From Alphaproteobacteria bacterium (lineage in GTDB: Bacteria > Pseudomonadota > Alphaproteobacteria > Micavibrionales > Micavibrionaceae), in contig JADLAT010000017.1 in the NCBI GenBank assembly GCA_020848095.1, forward strand, positions 62,001 through 126,000: a stretch of DNA of 64,000 nt. The letters run 5' to 3'. Positions within the stretch are counted from its first letter, which is position 1. Every line of letters begins with the position of its first letter. Shown here one piece after another: positions 8,027-17,380 of this stretch. The translations under genes were made by a program, and so were the position numbers. The notes beneath the pieces were generated by a model. The model saw nothing but the letters and a program-made list of their open reading frames with translations, had not been told where the DNA came from and ran no database searches.

Positions 8027-8800
8027 ATGAATTTGCCGCGCCCCACAATTGTGATTTTTGATATGGATGGAACGACTGTGCGCCATCTCAACCCGCATAT
8101 GCTGGGGGTGATGGAATGGATGGACGATACGGCCTTCAAGATCGTAAAATTCTGGAGCTGGCTGTTTGAAAAGCGCGCACATGGCCCCATTCTCGCGCCG
8201 GGTGACGTCGCAGACCCCGAACGTCCCGTGCGCAAGGCCCGCTCCATCATCGTACACCGCGCCATTCATAAACTCCGCCGCAAGCCGGTCGAGCTTCTGG
8301 TGGAGCCCTATCCCGGCATTTATTCCGTTTTGGGGCTGCTTAAAAAGCACAACATCCCTCTGGCCCTGGTCAGCAACGGTCTCGGCAAGGGCTACGGGCT
8401 GGATATTTTACAAAAATTCGCTCTGGAGGAATTTTTTCCCGTGGCCATTTTCCGGGAGGATATTCTTAAATCAAAACCCAATCCCGAAGCCATCCTTCTT
8501 GCCCTGCAACGCATGGATATAGAGCTTAAAGCCTCCGACATCGTCTGGTATATCGGTGATCGGCACAAGGACATCACAGCGGCGCAGGCCGCCGGAAAAA
8601 TAACACCCTGCCGTGTTGTTCCGGTGGCTTTTGGCGTTAATGCCGCTATTGCCGTCATAGAAAAGGGACTGGGGCCGCATCATATCCTCATGAGCCACCG
8701 CGACATTCATACGCAGCTTTCAAAGCTTCTGGGCAGCCCACCCATAGCCGAAATAGACGTGCCACCGGCAATTTCCAAGACGCACCAGCAAGGTCGCTAG
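8027..8800 (+). CDS. HAD-superfamily hydrolase (phosphatase-like)
   Basis: A 257-residue protein with all four HAD motifs: DMDGTTV (motif I, nucleophile Asp about residue 13), SNG in LVSNGLG (motif II), Lys in LKSKPNPEA (motif III) and IGDRHKDI (motif IV, acidic pair for Mg). The helical cap inserted after motif I and the KPNPEA loop resemble the phosphoglycolate phosphatase branch. The substrate is not predictable. No ribosome site is obvious in front of the ATG at 8027. It converges with sppA, leaving 22 nt between the genes. Confidence 0.85.
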   Translation: MNLPRPTIVIFDMDGTTVRHLNPHMLGVMEWMDDTAFKIVKFWSWLFEKRAHGPILAPGDVADPERPVRKARSIIVHRAIHKLRRKPVELLVEPYPGIYSVLGLLKKHNIPLALVSNGLGKGYGLDILQKFALEEFFPVAIFREDILKSKPNPEAILLALQRMDIELKASDIVWYIGDRHKDITAAQAAGKITPCRVVPVAFGVNAAIAVIEKGLGPHHILMSHRDIHTQLSKLLGSPPIAEIDVPPAISKTHQQGR

Positions 8801-8822
8801 GCTTTAGAGCGCCTCACCCTGT

Positions 8823-10712
8823 CTATTCAATACGCATAAATTCATAAGTGCTATAGAGCTGCGGGTTTTCCTGCACCGCGATCATCTGCGCCAGAGGCTC
8901 TAAACGCTTGCGCAAGGCGGGCGGAATCTGCACCCCCTGCCCGCCCAGAGCCACTTGCGCGCCCATAAGCTTCAGAACCTTCTCCAGCGGTGTTTTCTCC
9001 TTCGGCAAAGCGATAATGCTCAGATCATGGCGGTCTTTTCCCCCGGTCAGTGTCGCCGCATAATCAAGCGCCTCATTCAAACCGCCGATCTCATCAACCA
9101 GCCCGGCCTCAACAGCCCGCCTGCCCGACCACACGCGCCCGCCGGCCACGGCATCAACCGCCTGTGGCGTCATTTTACGGCCCTTGGCCACGCGCGCTAT
9201 AAAGCTATCGTAAATCTGGTCCATCATGGCGTTCATGCGCCCGGCTTCCCCCGGGCTGAACGGCGTGTTCAACGACCAAAGCCCGGAATTTTCACCCCAG
9301 GAAACCGTCTCCCAATTCACACCCAGCTTCTCGGACAGGCCCTCAATCACAAATTTTCCGCCCACAACCCCGATCGAGCCGGTCAAGGTCGTCGGCAGGG
9401 CAAAAATCCGGTCGGCATAGGCCGCAATCCAGTATCCGCCGGAGGCCGCCACCGGCCCCATAGAGACAATCACCGGCTTTCCGGCCTCCTGCACTTTTTC
9501 TACCGCGCGTAAAATACTTTCCGATGCGGTGGGGGAGCCGCCGGGGCTATCAATCCGCAGGACCACGGCCTGAATATCTTTCTCCTTGGCGATGTCATAG
9601 AGCAGGGGCGCAATCTCATCAGCCGCGGCAATATGCCCGCCGCCAAAACCCCCGCCTTCGGCTGTGGGCATAATCGCGCCCAGCGCATAGACCAGAGCCA
9701 CTTTCGGTTTTGATCCGGCGGGGCGCTTATGCCCGCTGCCGGCGATATAATCCGGGAGAGAAACCAGATTCACGGCATCGGCATCGCGTTTCCCGCTCAG
9801 CGTCTCCGCGATATTCTCCAGCAATACATCACCGTAATCCGCGCGGGTGATAAGCCCCGCTTTTTCAGCCTCACTGGCGGTCAAAAGCCCCTTATGCACC
9901 AAGGCCTCAAACTGCGCGGGGGTCATCCCCCGATCCGCCGGGATACTGGCCAGAATTTCCGCGCGAATATCCTTCACAATGCGGGTCATTTCCTCCTTGT
10001 TATAGGGGGAAATCGTCTTGTTCGTCAGACTCTCATAGGCACTCTTATATTCCTTACGCTGGAAAAACTCGGGCTTTACACCGATTTTATCCAGCAGGCC
10101 GCGCCCGAAGGGAATTTCCGCGCTCACCCCCGTAATGGAAACCACACCCAAGGGCTGCATCCAGATTTCATCAAACGCGCTGGCCAGATAATACCGGCCC
10201 AGACCGCCGCCGCCCTCGCCATAGGATGTTGAATAAATATGCGCAAATTTTCCGGTGGCGCGGAAACGCTTGATCGCGGCGCGCACTTCGTAAACATGGG
10301 CCAGATCAAAGCTGCCGCCGTTCATCCGCGCCAGTACGCCCTTCACCCGCGCATCATCCGCGGCCTTGTCCAGTGCATCAATCAATTGCCGGACATTGGG
10401 CTCGGGCGGCGCAAAGGCCTCCATCAGGCCGCCACCGCCGGTCTGCTCCTGAAAACCATCTTCAAAGCCCAGAAACAAAACCATTTCATGCGGCAGACTC
10501 TGTCTCCCTGCGGAGCCGGGCGAGAGAAACGAAAACGCAAAGATCATCAAAATCACATTGATAATGATCACAAAACCAAGAACAGTCGCCAGCCGTTTTG
10601 TGCCGGACCATAAAAAGGATAAAACTCGCCATCTCCGGTGCGATACGGGTGGATTTTTTGCGGCACTCTGGGCAAAAAGCGGGCGATGCCGCCTCCAGTT
10701 GTGTTTGTTCAT
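8823..10712 (-). CDS. sppA: Signal peptide peptidase SppA, 67-kDa type
   Basis: A 629-residue inner-membrane serine protease that degrades cleaved signal peptides in the periplasm. A single N-terminal membrane anchor (about residues 35-55) is followed by two tandem S49 domains. The catalytic lysine is in the N-terminal domain (FFQRKEYKSAYE) and the serine in the C-terminal domain (GPVAASGGYW), the arrangement of the long tandem form. LTGSIGVVGGKF is also typical. No ribosome site is clear. The gene is divergent from the secreted ClpP-like gene at 10795. Confidence 0.93.
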   Translation of the reverse strand: MNKHNWRRHRPLFAQSAAKNPPVSHRRWRVLSFLWSGTKRLATVLGFVIIINVILMIFAFSFLSPGSAGRQSLPHEMVLFLGFEDGFQEQTGGGGLMEAFAPPEPNVRQLIDALDKAADDARVKGVLARMNGGSFDLAHVYEVRAAIKRFRATGKFAHIYSTSYGEGGGGLGRYYLASAFDEIWMQPLGVVSITGVSAEIPFGRGLLDKIGVKPEFFQRKEYKSAYESLTNKTISPYNKEEMTRIVKDIRAEILASIPADRGMTPAQFEALVHKGLLTASEAEKAGLITRADYGDVLLENIAETLSGKRDADAVNLVSLPDYIAGSGHKRPAGSKPKVALVYALGAIMPTAEGGGFGGGHIAAADEIAPLLYDIAKEKDIQAVVLRIDSPGGSPTASESILRAVEKVQEAGKPVIVSMGPVAASGGYWIAAYADRIFALPTTLTGSIGVVGGKFVIEGLSEKLGVNWETVSWGENSGLWSLNTPFSPGEAGRMNAMMDQIYDSFIARVAKGRKMTPQAVDAVAGGRVWSGRRAVEAGLVDEIGGLNEALDYAATLTGGKDRHDLSIIALPKEKTPLEKVLKLMGAQVALGGQGVQIPPALRKRLEPLAQMIAVQENPQLYSTYEFMRIE

Positions 10713-10734
10713 CTTATATATCCATAATATTTAT

Positions 10735-10763
10735 TTGACATAGCCGCAATTCGCATGTTATTC
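10735..10763 (+). promoter_or_regulatory. Promoter of the 10795 gene
   Basis: TTGACA (10735-10740), 17 nt, TTATTC (10758-10763), about 30 nt before the TTG start. The -35 is perfect and the spacing ideal. Confidence 0.55.
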
Positions 10764-10794
10764 CATCCCGACTATCCCACAGAAGGAGACAGAC

Positions 10795-11661
10795 TTGCAA
10801 TTGCACAAACTGAAAAAACTGGCTGTTATTTTTGCCTTGTGCAGCAACACTTCTGCTCCGGCTGCGGAACATAACGAAAAAATTCTTGAGGCCTGCCCCT
10901 CTTTAAAACCCGGCGCCGTCGAGACGGCCAAAATGCCTTACGGGCTGAACCTTTCTACAAATGACTGGGGCCACGTAGCCGCCTTGTCCGGCCCCATTGA
11001 TTCTTACACAACCGCGACCATCAGGGATTCTATCCTTTTCGTGCCGGACACCTTGAAAGAAGTCGGCGATCTTCTCGTCATGATCAATTCCTCAGGTGGT
11101 CATCTTGAGCAGGTGGAAACCATCACAACAGCCATGAATATGAGTCCACACCAAAACATTACCACGGTCTGTGCGTCTGAGGCCTCATCGGCGGCTCTGG
11201 CCGTTCTGGCTGCCGGAAAGGAGCGTCTGGCATTTCCAAACTGCCATGCCATCGTACACAACACATCCTTTAATCTGACCGCCGCTTCCCGGCAGGATAT
11301 TAAAGCGTATCTGCAAGCTACCGAGCGTGCGGATAATCATTATAAAAGCGTATTAACAAAAAACGGCGCTAATCCACAAATGGACGATGCGTGCCATGAA
11401 GCACTTGAAAACAACGGAGATATCCGCCTTTCCGCAATGGATTTGCTGCATCTCGGGCTGGTGGATGGTGTTTTATCCCCCGACAACCAGTCAAAGACCG
11501 TACTAAAATCAAGTTCTGAGGCTCGATACTATGAATGCCTTGTGTCCAATGCTGATTATTCCGCTGAAGACACCACGGATGAAGAGCGCGAAGCCATAAA
11601 GGATCAATGCTGGGACTCTCTAGCCGCCCCTAACGTCCCGATGGGGCCCGACGGCCCCTAA
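10795..11661 (+). CDS. Secreted ClpP/crotonase-fold serine protease-like protein
   Basis: A 288-residue protein initiating at TTG 10795, with an AAGGAG ribosome site 6 nt upstream. The N-terminus (basic start, hydrophobic core, SAPAAE) looks like a Sec signal peptide. The body follows the ClpP fold: a strand-turn [10 protein letters not shown] like the oxyanion Gly-Gly loop, [16 protein letters not shown] where one Ser aligns with the ClpP nucleophile, and [13 protein letters not shown] whose His aligns with the catalytic His. Six cysteines after the signal suggest an oxidising compartment. The C-terminus is an extra acidic region. A periplasmic ClpP-like protease is unusual; activity and assembly are inferred. 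Confidence 0.7.
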   Translation: MQLHKLKKLAVIFALCSNTSAPAAEHNEKILEACPSLKPGAVETAKMPYGLNLSTNDWGHVAALSGPIDSYTTATIRDSILFVPDTLKEVGDLLVMINSSGGHLEQVETITTAMNMSPHQNITTVCASEASSAALAVLAAGKERLAFPNCHAIVHNTSFNLTAASRQDIKAYLQATERADNHYKSVLTKNGANPQMDDACHEALENNGDIRLSAMDLLHLGLVDGVLSPDNQSKTVLKSSSEARYYECLVSNADYSAEDTTDEEREAIKDQCWDSLAAPNVPMGPDGP

Positions 11662-12743
11662 AGACACTGCGCCTTATGCCGCAGCCAGTGGTCGGCCAGC
11701 ACGCAGGCCAGCATAGCCTCCACCACCGGTGTACCGCGCAGGCCCACGCAGGGGTCGTGCCGCCCTTTTGTGATGATTTCGCTTTCCTGCCCGTTCACAT
11801 CGACGGTACGCACGGGCGTTAAAATAGAGCTGGTTGGCTTAAAGGCCACGCGCGCGATTATATCCTGCCCCGAGGAAATGCCGCCCAAAATGCCGCCCGC
11901 ATTGTTGGACAGGAATTTTTTGCTTCCGTTTTTTCCGGTGCGAATCTCATCGGCATTTTGTTCCCCGCCCAGAGATACCGCCTCAAACCCCGCGCCGATT
12001 TCCACCGCTTTAACCGCGTTGATGCTCATCATCGCCTTGGCGATATCGGCGTCCAGCTTATCATAGACCGGCGCGCCCAACCCGGCGGGAATGCCCATGG
12101 CCTGCACCTCTACCAGCGCCCCGGCGCTGGAGCCTTTTTTGCGGATACTATCGAGATATTTTTCCATGCGCGGAACGGCGCTTTCATCGGGCAGCCAGAG
12201 CGCGTTTTGCGCGACCTGTTTCCAGTCCCAGTTTTCGCGGTCGATCTTTTGCGTGCCAATCTGCACCACGGCGGCCTGAATCTTGACCTTTTTACCGATC
12301 TGGTGCTCCAGAACCTTGCGGGCGATGGCCCCGGCGGCCACGCGGCACGCGGTTTCCCGCGCGCTGGAGCGTCCGCCGCCGCGATAATCCCGAATGCCGT
12401 ATTTCTCCATATAGGTTAAATCGGCGTGACCGGGGCGGAACTTGTCCTTTATGTCCCCGTAATCTTTTGATTTTTGATCGACATTGCGGATTAACAATCC
12501 AATCGGCGTGCCGGTGGTGACCCCTTCAAACACGCCGGAGAGAATTTCGACCTCATCGGGTTCGCGGCGCTGGGTCGTGTGGCGGCTCTGGCCGGGTTTG
12601 CGCAGATCGAGATATTTCTGAATGTCCTTTTCGGACAGGGGGATACGCGGCGGAACGCCATCCACAACGCAGCCAATGGCCGGGCCGTGGCTCTCGCCAA
12701 AGGTGGTGTATTGAAATAATGTGCCGAAACGGTTGCCTGTCAT
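11658..12743 (-). CDS. aroC: Chorismate synthase
   Basis: A 361-residue enzyme catalysing the last step of the shikimate pathway, EPSP to chorismate, with reduced FMN. Signatures: [16 protein letters not shown] near the N-terminus, RRxxDxxxxLSG ([12 protein letters not shown]), [25 protein letters not shown] and the C-terminal [19 protein letters not shown]. Length is normal. Its stop overlaps by 4 nt the stop of the convergent ClpP-like gene. Confidence 0.97.
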   Translation of the reverse strand: MTGNRFGTLFQYTTFGESHGPAIGCVVDGVPPRIPLSEKDIQKYLDLRKPGQSRHTTQRREPDEVEILSGVFEGVTTGTPIGLLIRNVDQKSKDYGDIKDKFRPGHADLTYMEKYGIRDYRGGGRSSARETACRVAAGAIARKVLEHQIGKKVKIQAAVVQIGTQKIDRENWDWKQVAQNALWLPDESAVPRMEKYLDSIRKKGSSAGALVEVQAMGIPAGLGAPVYDKLDADIAKAMMSINAVKAVEIGAGFEAVSLGGEQNADEIRTGKNGSKKFLSNNAGGILGGISSGQDIIARVAFKPTSSILTPVRTVDVNGQESEIITKGRHDPCVGLRGTPVVEAMLACVLADHWLRHKAQCL

Positions 12744-12826
12744 GCGCGTGATATTAGAGCAAGATGGCTGTAATATCCAGACCCCTATCGGCCAGTTATC
12801 CTAAGATATTAAAGGCCGGTTTGTTC

Positions 12827-13021
12827 TTATTGTGCTGACGGTCCGTCATTCTGAGGAACTGGTGCTGGGGCCGGAGCTGAACTTACCGTGATCGTGTTAT
12901 TATCAACGGCCTGTGTGTGTTCTGAATCTCCATCAGAAACGATCCCAAGAGCAGAAGTTAGAAACGCAAAACCTATAACGGTCGGTGCAATACTTGCTCC
13001 CATTCCTTTTTCTCTCGCCAT
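12827..13021 (-). CDS. Small hypothetical membrane-anchored peptide (64 aa)
   Basis: The start at ATG 13021 is set by a GGAGGAG ribosome site 8 nt upstream and a promoter further up. The 64-residue product has a short basic N-terminus, a hydrophobic stretch (APTVIGFAFLTSALGIV) that could be a membrane anchor or uncleaved signal, and a Pro/Ala/acidic tail. No family is recognised. Expression signals are unusually good for such a small gene, which supports it being real. Confidence 0.6.
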   Translation of the reverse strand: MAREKGMGASIAPTVIGFAFLTSALGIVSDGDSEHTQAVDNNTITVSSAPAPAPVPQNDGPSAQ

Positions 13022-13052
13022 AATATTCTCCTCCTGTTTTTTGTATGGGCTA

Positions 13053-13081
13053 TATTTACCCGATAATTCCGCTTTTGTCAA
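13053..13081 (-). promoter_or_regulatory. Promoter of the 12827-13021 small gene
   Basis: Minus strand: TTGACA (13081-13076), 17 nt, TAAATA (13058-13053), about 30 nt before the start codon. Confidence 0.6.
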
Positions 13082-13103
13082 TATTTTTCAGAATACTGAT
13101 ATT

Positions 13104-13565
13104 TTACCCTACAACCACCTTGTCTTTTTGGGCGCTCAAGGTCCCCTGCTCTATAATGGCAACGGTCAGGCGGGAAATCGCCACGCGCTTGCCGGTGGCT
13201 TCTTCCGTGATATCGGTCTGCCAGACCTGCGTGCGCCTGCCGACATGCAGCGGCGAGCAAACGCCGATCACGTGCCCTTCGGTTACGGCGCGGATATGGT
13301 TACAGTTAATTTCCAGCCCCACAGCGCGGTATTTATCCGGGTCGATCGTCATCCACGCCGCCACGCTGCCCAGTGTTTCGGACAGAACGCAGCTCGCCCC
13401 GCCATGGAGAATGCCAAAGGGCTGGGTCGTGCGCTTGTCCACGGGCATGCGGCCTTTGATAAAATCCGGCCCCAGATCACACAGCGATAGCCCAATATGC
13501 ACGCCCATATTGGCGTTGCGCAGCCCTTCGAGGTAATCGAGCTTATAATCCTTGAACCAGATCAT
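13104..13565 (-). CDS. PaaI/YdiI-type hotdog thioesterase
   Basis: A 153-residue acyl-CoA thioesterase of the hotdog fold. The hallmark FGILHGGASCVLSETLGSVAA (His-Gly-Gly followed by the catalytic Glu in SETLGS) matches the YdiI/EntH/PaaI group, and LEINCNHIRAVTEG forms the next conserved strand. The substrate could be an aryl- or acyl-CoA; no menaquinone or phenylacetate genes are nearby to decide. It lies 47 nt downstream of fabI on the same strand and may be cotranscribed with it. Confidence 0.85.
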   Translation of the reverse strand: MIWFKDYKLDYLEGLRNANMGVHIGLSLCDLGPDFIKGRMPVDKRTTQPFGILHGGASCVLSETLGSVAAWMTIDPDKYRAVGLEINCNHIRAVTEGHVIGVCSPLHVGRRTQVWQTDITEEATGKRVAISRLTVAIIEQGTLSAQKDKVVVG

Positions 13566-13612
13566 TTAATCCCGCTTCAAAATGACTTTTTAAAATAGAG
13601 GCAAGAGGCAGA

Positions 13613-14470
13613 TTACGCCGCCTCGCTATCGCCTTTTTTGGGGGCGATGGAGGATAAAAGCTCCGCCGTTTCGCCCGCACTGTCAATCGAGACCATGCCG
13701 ACGGTATGGTAGCCCGCATCCACGTGCAGCACCTCGCCCGTTACGCCGCTGCCCAGATCGGAGAGCAGGAACAGCCCCGAACGGCCCACATCCTCAATCG
13801 TCACATTCCGGCGCAGGGGCGAATTCAGCTCATTCCATTTCAGGATATAGCGGAAATCCCCGATTCCACTGGCGGCCAGTGTTTTAATCGGCCCGGCAGA
13901 AATCGCATTCACACGAATATTCTTTGGCCCCAGATCGGCGGCCAGATACCGGACAGAGGCCTCCAGAGCGGCCTTGGCCACGCCCATGACGTTGTAATGG
14001 GGCATGACGCGCTCCGCCCCGTAATAGGTCAGCGTCACCAGTGATCCGCCGTCTTTCATCAAAGGCACGGCCCGCTTGGCAACGCTTGTGAAGGAATAAA
14101 CGGATATATCCATCGTCCGCGCGAAATTGGCGCGGGTGGTGTCGAGATACAGCCCGTCCAACTCGTTCTTGTCGGAAAAGGCAATGGCATGGACGACAAA
14201 ATCAACCTGGCCCCATTCCTTTTCAATCACGGCAAAGGCCGCATCCACCGATTCATCATTCGTCACATCGCAAGGCAGAACGATTTTGGAGCCAACACTT
14301 TCGGCCAGCGGCTTTACGCGCTTTTCCAGCGCTTCTCCCTGATAGGTGAAGGCCAGTTCGGCCCCGGCCTCATGCGCCGCCTTGGCGATCCCCCAGGCGA
14401 TGGAACGATCATTAGCCACGCCCATCACCAGACCGCGTTTGCCTTTCAAAAATGAATTTTGTGCATCCAT
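13613..14470 (-). CDS. fabI: Enoyl-[acyl-carrier-protein] reductase (NADH)
   Basis: A 285-residue short-chain dehydrogenase catalysing the last reduction of fatty-acid elongation. I start it at ATG 14470, 9 nt after GGAAG; an in-frame TTG at 14479 would abut that site. Signatures: the FabI-type cofactor loop GVANDRSIAWGIA near the N-terminus, LTYYGAERVMPHYNVMGVAKAALE with the Tyr-x6-Lys catalytic pair, and the substrate loop AGPIKTLAASGIGDF. Length is normal. The thioesterase gene follows. Confidence 0.96.
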   Translation of the reverse strand: MDAQNSFLKGKRGLVMGVANDRSIAWGIAKAAHEAGAELAFTYQGEALEKRVKPLAESVGSKIVLPCDVTNDESVDAAFAVIEKEWGQVDFVVHAIAFSDKNELDGLYLDTTRANFARTMDISVYSFTSVAKRAVPLMKDGGSLVTLTYYGAERVMPHYNVMGVAKAALEASVRYLAADLGPKNIRVNAISAGPIKTLAASGIGDFRYILKWNELNSPLRRNVTIEDVGRSGLFLLSDLGSGVTGEVLHVDAGYHTVGMVSIDSAGETAELLSSIAPKKGDSEAA

Positions 14471-14604
14471 GCTTTTCAACTTCCAGATTTTACGCCTATA
14501 GGGGGCTTTTTACGACTATAAGCCATCCTACACAATTCCACGGCCTCGTCCAGCCCCTCACGCCCGCCCTGTTCATCTTGGAGGATGCGCGGATTGCTGA
14601 TAGA

Positions 14605-16035
14605 ATGCCAAATGCGCAAAGCCCCTTGAAAAAACCCTATCTTCATAAAAAACAACTCATGTCCATAGACACCGCCAATCTCGATTACATCCTCAACGCC
14701 ATTCGCCGGGATTTCAACGATGAATTTCCGGATACGACCCTGATTTTTATCAGTGCGCCTGCGGATAAGCTTCAGGAAACGCTCCTGAGCTGGCAGGAGG
14801 AAATTCTCACTCATCCCGCCGGGCGCCTTCTTTGGCCTCATCTTCAGACCCTCTCTCCGCAGGGGCGGCAACAGACCGGTGCCGTATCCGCGTTTGCGCG
14901 CCACGAATATGGGCGTTATTTTTCCCTCTTGAAAAAAGAAGCCTTTTTAGGGGTTTTTCTAATCAATACCGATGAACGCACCGCACCGGATGAGGGCGAG
15001 GAAGCCGCCTTTGTGAATAAACATCTGGCCTACACCTTAATATGGGACGCCGTGCATATCCGTGAGGGCTGGCAAAGAAAGCATCCGGCGCTCGAAAACC
15101 ATGAGGGGGTTTTACAGTACAAAGCCTCGCATGTTGAATGGCTGCGTGAACAAATGATGATTGACTGCTTTGCCACCATGATGCTGGAGAGCAAGGGCGA
15201 AAAAGGCGCGATCTCCACGCTTTTAAAAAAGCGATGCGCATTATGCCTTCAGCCCGCTCTTGGTTACCGCCCCGAAAATTTCCCCTTTCCCGTTGCGCTG
15301 GATGCCACGCATCTTGTTTACAAAGACCTCAAGGATGCTGCCGCGCCCGGCGCGGGGCCTTTGGCCCACAGCTATTTCATGGCGCAGGAAATCGGGCAAA
15401 CTTACGATGACATGAGCCTGAAACAATGGGTATCCTTCTGCCGTGCGGCGCAGGAAATGGCCCTTGCCGGGCACGGCAAAAATGAAATTCTGGGCGCAGC
15501 CGTTTACACCAGTGATAACCCCTATACCCGCTCAACGGCCTATATCGTTGCCGAGACCCTGAACACGGATCCGGTTCCTTTAAAACACCATGATTTTTAT
15601 AACCCGTTCACGGATGATGAAATCAATGAACGTCTTCACCTCAAACGCTGCCGGGATATGTTTGATATCCTCCTCGAAAAAATTGAAGACAGCGAAAATC
15701 CCGATCTTATTTTAAGCCAGATTCAGCGCAACAATACAGAGCTTCTGGAGGGGAATCCCGCCGGCTGGTGCGCGCTGCCGCTTCTGGCGGCGCACCGGGC
15801 CTATCTGGCAAACAGCGAAGACAGCCCCGTTCAAAATTCTGCCCGCGCTTTTCGGAATATGATTACCGAGGTGAAATGGCCGCTCATCAGAAAGCTGCAC
15901 CGTTTACTTATCGGCGCACGGCGCGCCGGTGAGCCTGTAGATCACCAGACCGCACAATTCCTGATTGCCGCTCATGAAGATCTGCATTTTATGAAGCCGG
16001 CCTTTGATCTCCCGAATGTGCCTCCGGCAAAATAA
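14605..16035 (+). CDS. Hypothetical protein (about 476 aa)
   Basis: A long soluble protein with no signal peptide or membrane segment and no domain I can name. The frame is open back to 14452, but that region overlaps fabI; 14605 is the first sensible ATG and 14659 (MSIDTANL) is an equally possible start. Neither has a clear ribosome site. Notable points: an EEAAFVNKHLAYTLIWDAVH block resembling a helical core, a few cysteines in KKRCALCLQPA, and a mostly helical C-terminal third. It ends at a bidirectional terminator shared with the convergent lipoprotein gene. Confidence 0.75.
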   Translation: MPNAQSPLKKPYLHKKQLMSIDTANLDYILNAIRRDFNDEFPDTTLIFISAPADKLQETLLSWQEEILTHPAGRLLWPHLQTLSPQGRQQTGAVSAFARHEYGRYFSLLKKEAFLGVFLINTDERTAPDEGEEAAFVNKHLAYTLIWDAVHIREGWQRKHPALENHEGVLQYKASHVEWLREQMMIDCFATMMLESKGEKGAISTLLKKRCALCLQPALGYRPENFPFPVALDATHLVYKDLKDAAAPGAGPLAHSYFMAQEIGQTYDDMSLKQWVSFCRAAQEMALAGHGKNEILGAAVYTSDNPYTRSTAYIVAETLNTDPVPLKHHDFYNPFTDDEINERLHLKRCRDMFDILLEKIEDSENPDLILSQIQRNNTELLEGNPAGWCALPLLAAHRAYLANSEDSPVQNSARAFRNMITEVKWPLIRKLHRLLIGARRAGEPVDHQTAQFLIAAHEDLHFMKPAFDLPNVPPAK

Positions 16036-16038
16036 AAA

Positions 16039-16084
16039 ACCCCCGCCGCATGTAAACCCTTAACAGGTCCGGCGCGGCGGAGGC
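16039..16084. terminator. Bidirectional terminator hairpin
   Basis: A GC-rich 10-bp arm (CCCCCGCCGC at about 16040-16049) pairs with GCGGCGGAGG (16074-16083) with one mismatch. On the minus strand the stem is followed by GGGTTTTTTAT. It sits between convergent genes ending at 16035 and 16125. Confidence 0.6.
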
Positions 16085-16124
16085 TTTCGTAACCTTAAAG
16101 GCGTTTAGCGCCCTTAAAGCTGGC

Positions 16125-16601
16125 TTATTTCATGATTTCCCATGTGCCATCGGGGTTACGGCAAGCTGTGCCATAAGCACTTTCCTGCTTGCCGCCGACA
16201 TAAATCGTCTGGTTGTATTCACGGCAGTAACGACCGGCGCTGCTTTGCCCCTCACGGACCGGTGTATAGGTTCCATGGTGACCGCTTTCAGGGTTGCTCC
16301 AGGCTACCGTTTCACCAACCGGCGCGGAATAGGCGCGGTTTTGTGCCCGCTGGGCATAGGCCATATCGGCCTTATCCAGAGAAGAGCCGATCTCGCTACC
16401 AACCAACGCGCCAAGCAAAACGCCCGCACCCGTTGCCCATAAACGGCCAGAACCGCCGCCGACCTGAGAACCCAAAAGCCCCCCGGCCACAGCGCCTGTC
16501 AATCCGCCCACTGTCTGTTTCGTGCCGTTGTTTTGCAGCGTTTCACAGCCATTAAGCATAAAAGCCGCCATCACCAGCGGTATCAGAAATAAATTTTTCA
16601 T
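16125..16601 (-). CDS. Glycine-zipper lipoprotein of the 17-kDa surface antigen type
   Basis: A 158-residue lipoprotein; the start at ATG 16601 is backed by an AAAGG site 8 nt upstream. The lipobox is LNGC (residues about 15-18), so the Cys is lipidated after signal cleavage. A glycine-zipper region follows (TGAVAGGLLGSQVGGGSG and ATGAGVLLGALVGSEIGSSLD), as in the rickettsial 17-kDa antigen and related outer-membrane proteins. The C-terminal part contains YCREYNQTIYVGG and CRNPDGTWEIMK, the typical end domain with a cysteine pair. Expected location: periplasmic face of the outer membrane. Confidence 0.87.
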   Translation of the reverse strand: MKNLFLIPLVMAAFMLNGCETLQNNGTKQTVGGLTGAVAGGLLGSQVGGGSGRLWATGAGVLLGALVGSEIGSSLDKADMAYAQRAQNRAYSAPVGETVAWSNPESGHHGTYTPVREGQSSAGRYCREYNQTIYVGGKQESAYGTACRNPDGTWEIMK

Positions 16602-16715
16602 TCGTTTTGCCTTTCTTAAGCCTTGCGATTGAGTGGGCACAGCATATATCTAAAATAATTCCATGCAAATATAATACGAGCTTAAAATAGAGGCCCTTCG
16701 CGAAAAGTCAAAATA

Positions 16716-17321
16716 ATGTCGAAAGAAATTTTTACACGCTATGGCGCCGACCCGCTTGCCCTGTGCAGAGACTGGCTTGCGGAGGCGCAAAAAACTGAGC
16801 CAAACGACCCTGAGGCTGTCTGCCTTGCCACCTGCGATGCGAAAGGACGACCTTCAAACCGCATGGTTTTGTTGAAACAGATCGACGCGCACGGCTTTAA
16901 ATTTCATACCAATGAGATGAGCCGCAAGGGCCGGGATATGGCCGAGAACCCCTTTGCGGCCATGTGCCTGTACTGGAAATCCCTGCGGCGGCAAATCCGG
17001 ATCGAAGGGGCCATTGAAATAGCGCCTGAGACCGAGGCCGATGCCTATTTCGCCACGCGTTCTATTGAGCGGCAAATCGGGGCGTGGGCCTCTCAGCAAT
17101 CTACGCCCTATGAAAAGCTGGAGGATCTGCAAGCACAGGTCAAAAAATATGAGGATGAATTTTCCGGTGCCGATTCCATCCCCCGCCCGCCTTACTGGAA
17201 GGGCTACCGCCTTGTTCCGCTTTCTATTGAATTTTGGATCGCGCAGGAACACCGCCTGCACACCCGTTTTGTCTACAAAAAAGAGCGGGAGAACTGGACA
17301 GCAACATGGCTCTGCCCTTGA
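16716..17321 (+). CDS. pdxH: Pyridoxamine 5'-phosphate oxidase
   Basis: A 201-residue FMN flavoprotein that makes pyridoxal phosphate from PNP or PMP. Signatures: ATCDAKGRPSNRMVLLK with the FMN-contacting Arg and Lys, the MSRKGRDMAENPFAAMCLYW block, SQQST near the middle, and the C-terminal dimer domain PPYWKGYRLVPLSIEFW with RLHTRFVY. Length is slightly shorter than E. coli PdxH because the N-terminal arm is brief. No Shine-Dalgarno sequence is visible. Confidence 0.95.
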   Translation: MSKEIFTRYGADPLALCRDWLAEAQKTEPNDPEAVCLATCDAKGRPSNRMVLLKQIDAHGFKFHTNEMSRKGRDMAENPFAAMCLYWKSLRRQIRIEGAIEIAPETEADAYFATRSIERQIGAWASQQSTPYEKLEDLQAQVKKYEDEFSGADSIPRPPYWKGYRLVPLSIEFWIAQEHRLHTRFVYKKERENWTATWLCP

Positions 17322-17380
17322 TTTGTCTGCTACCCTCCCCCTCGCTTACGCGTTTTCTTTATTAATCGGAGTAAAAAACA

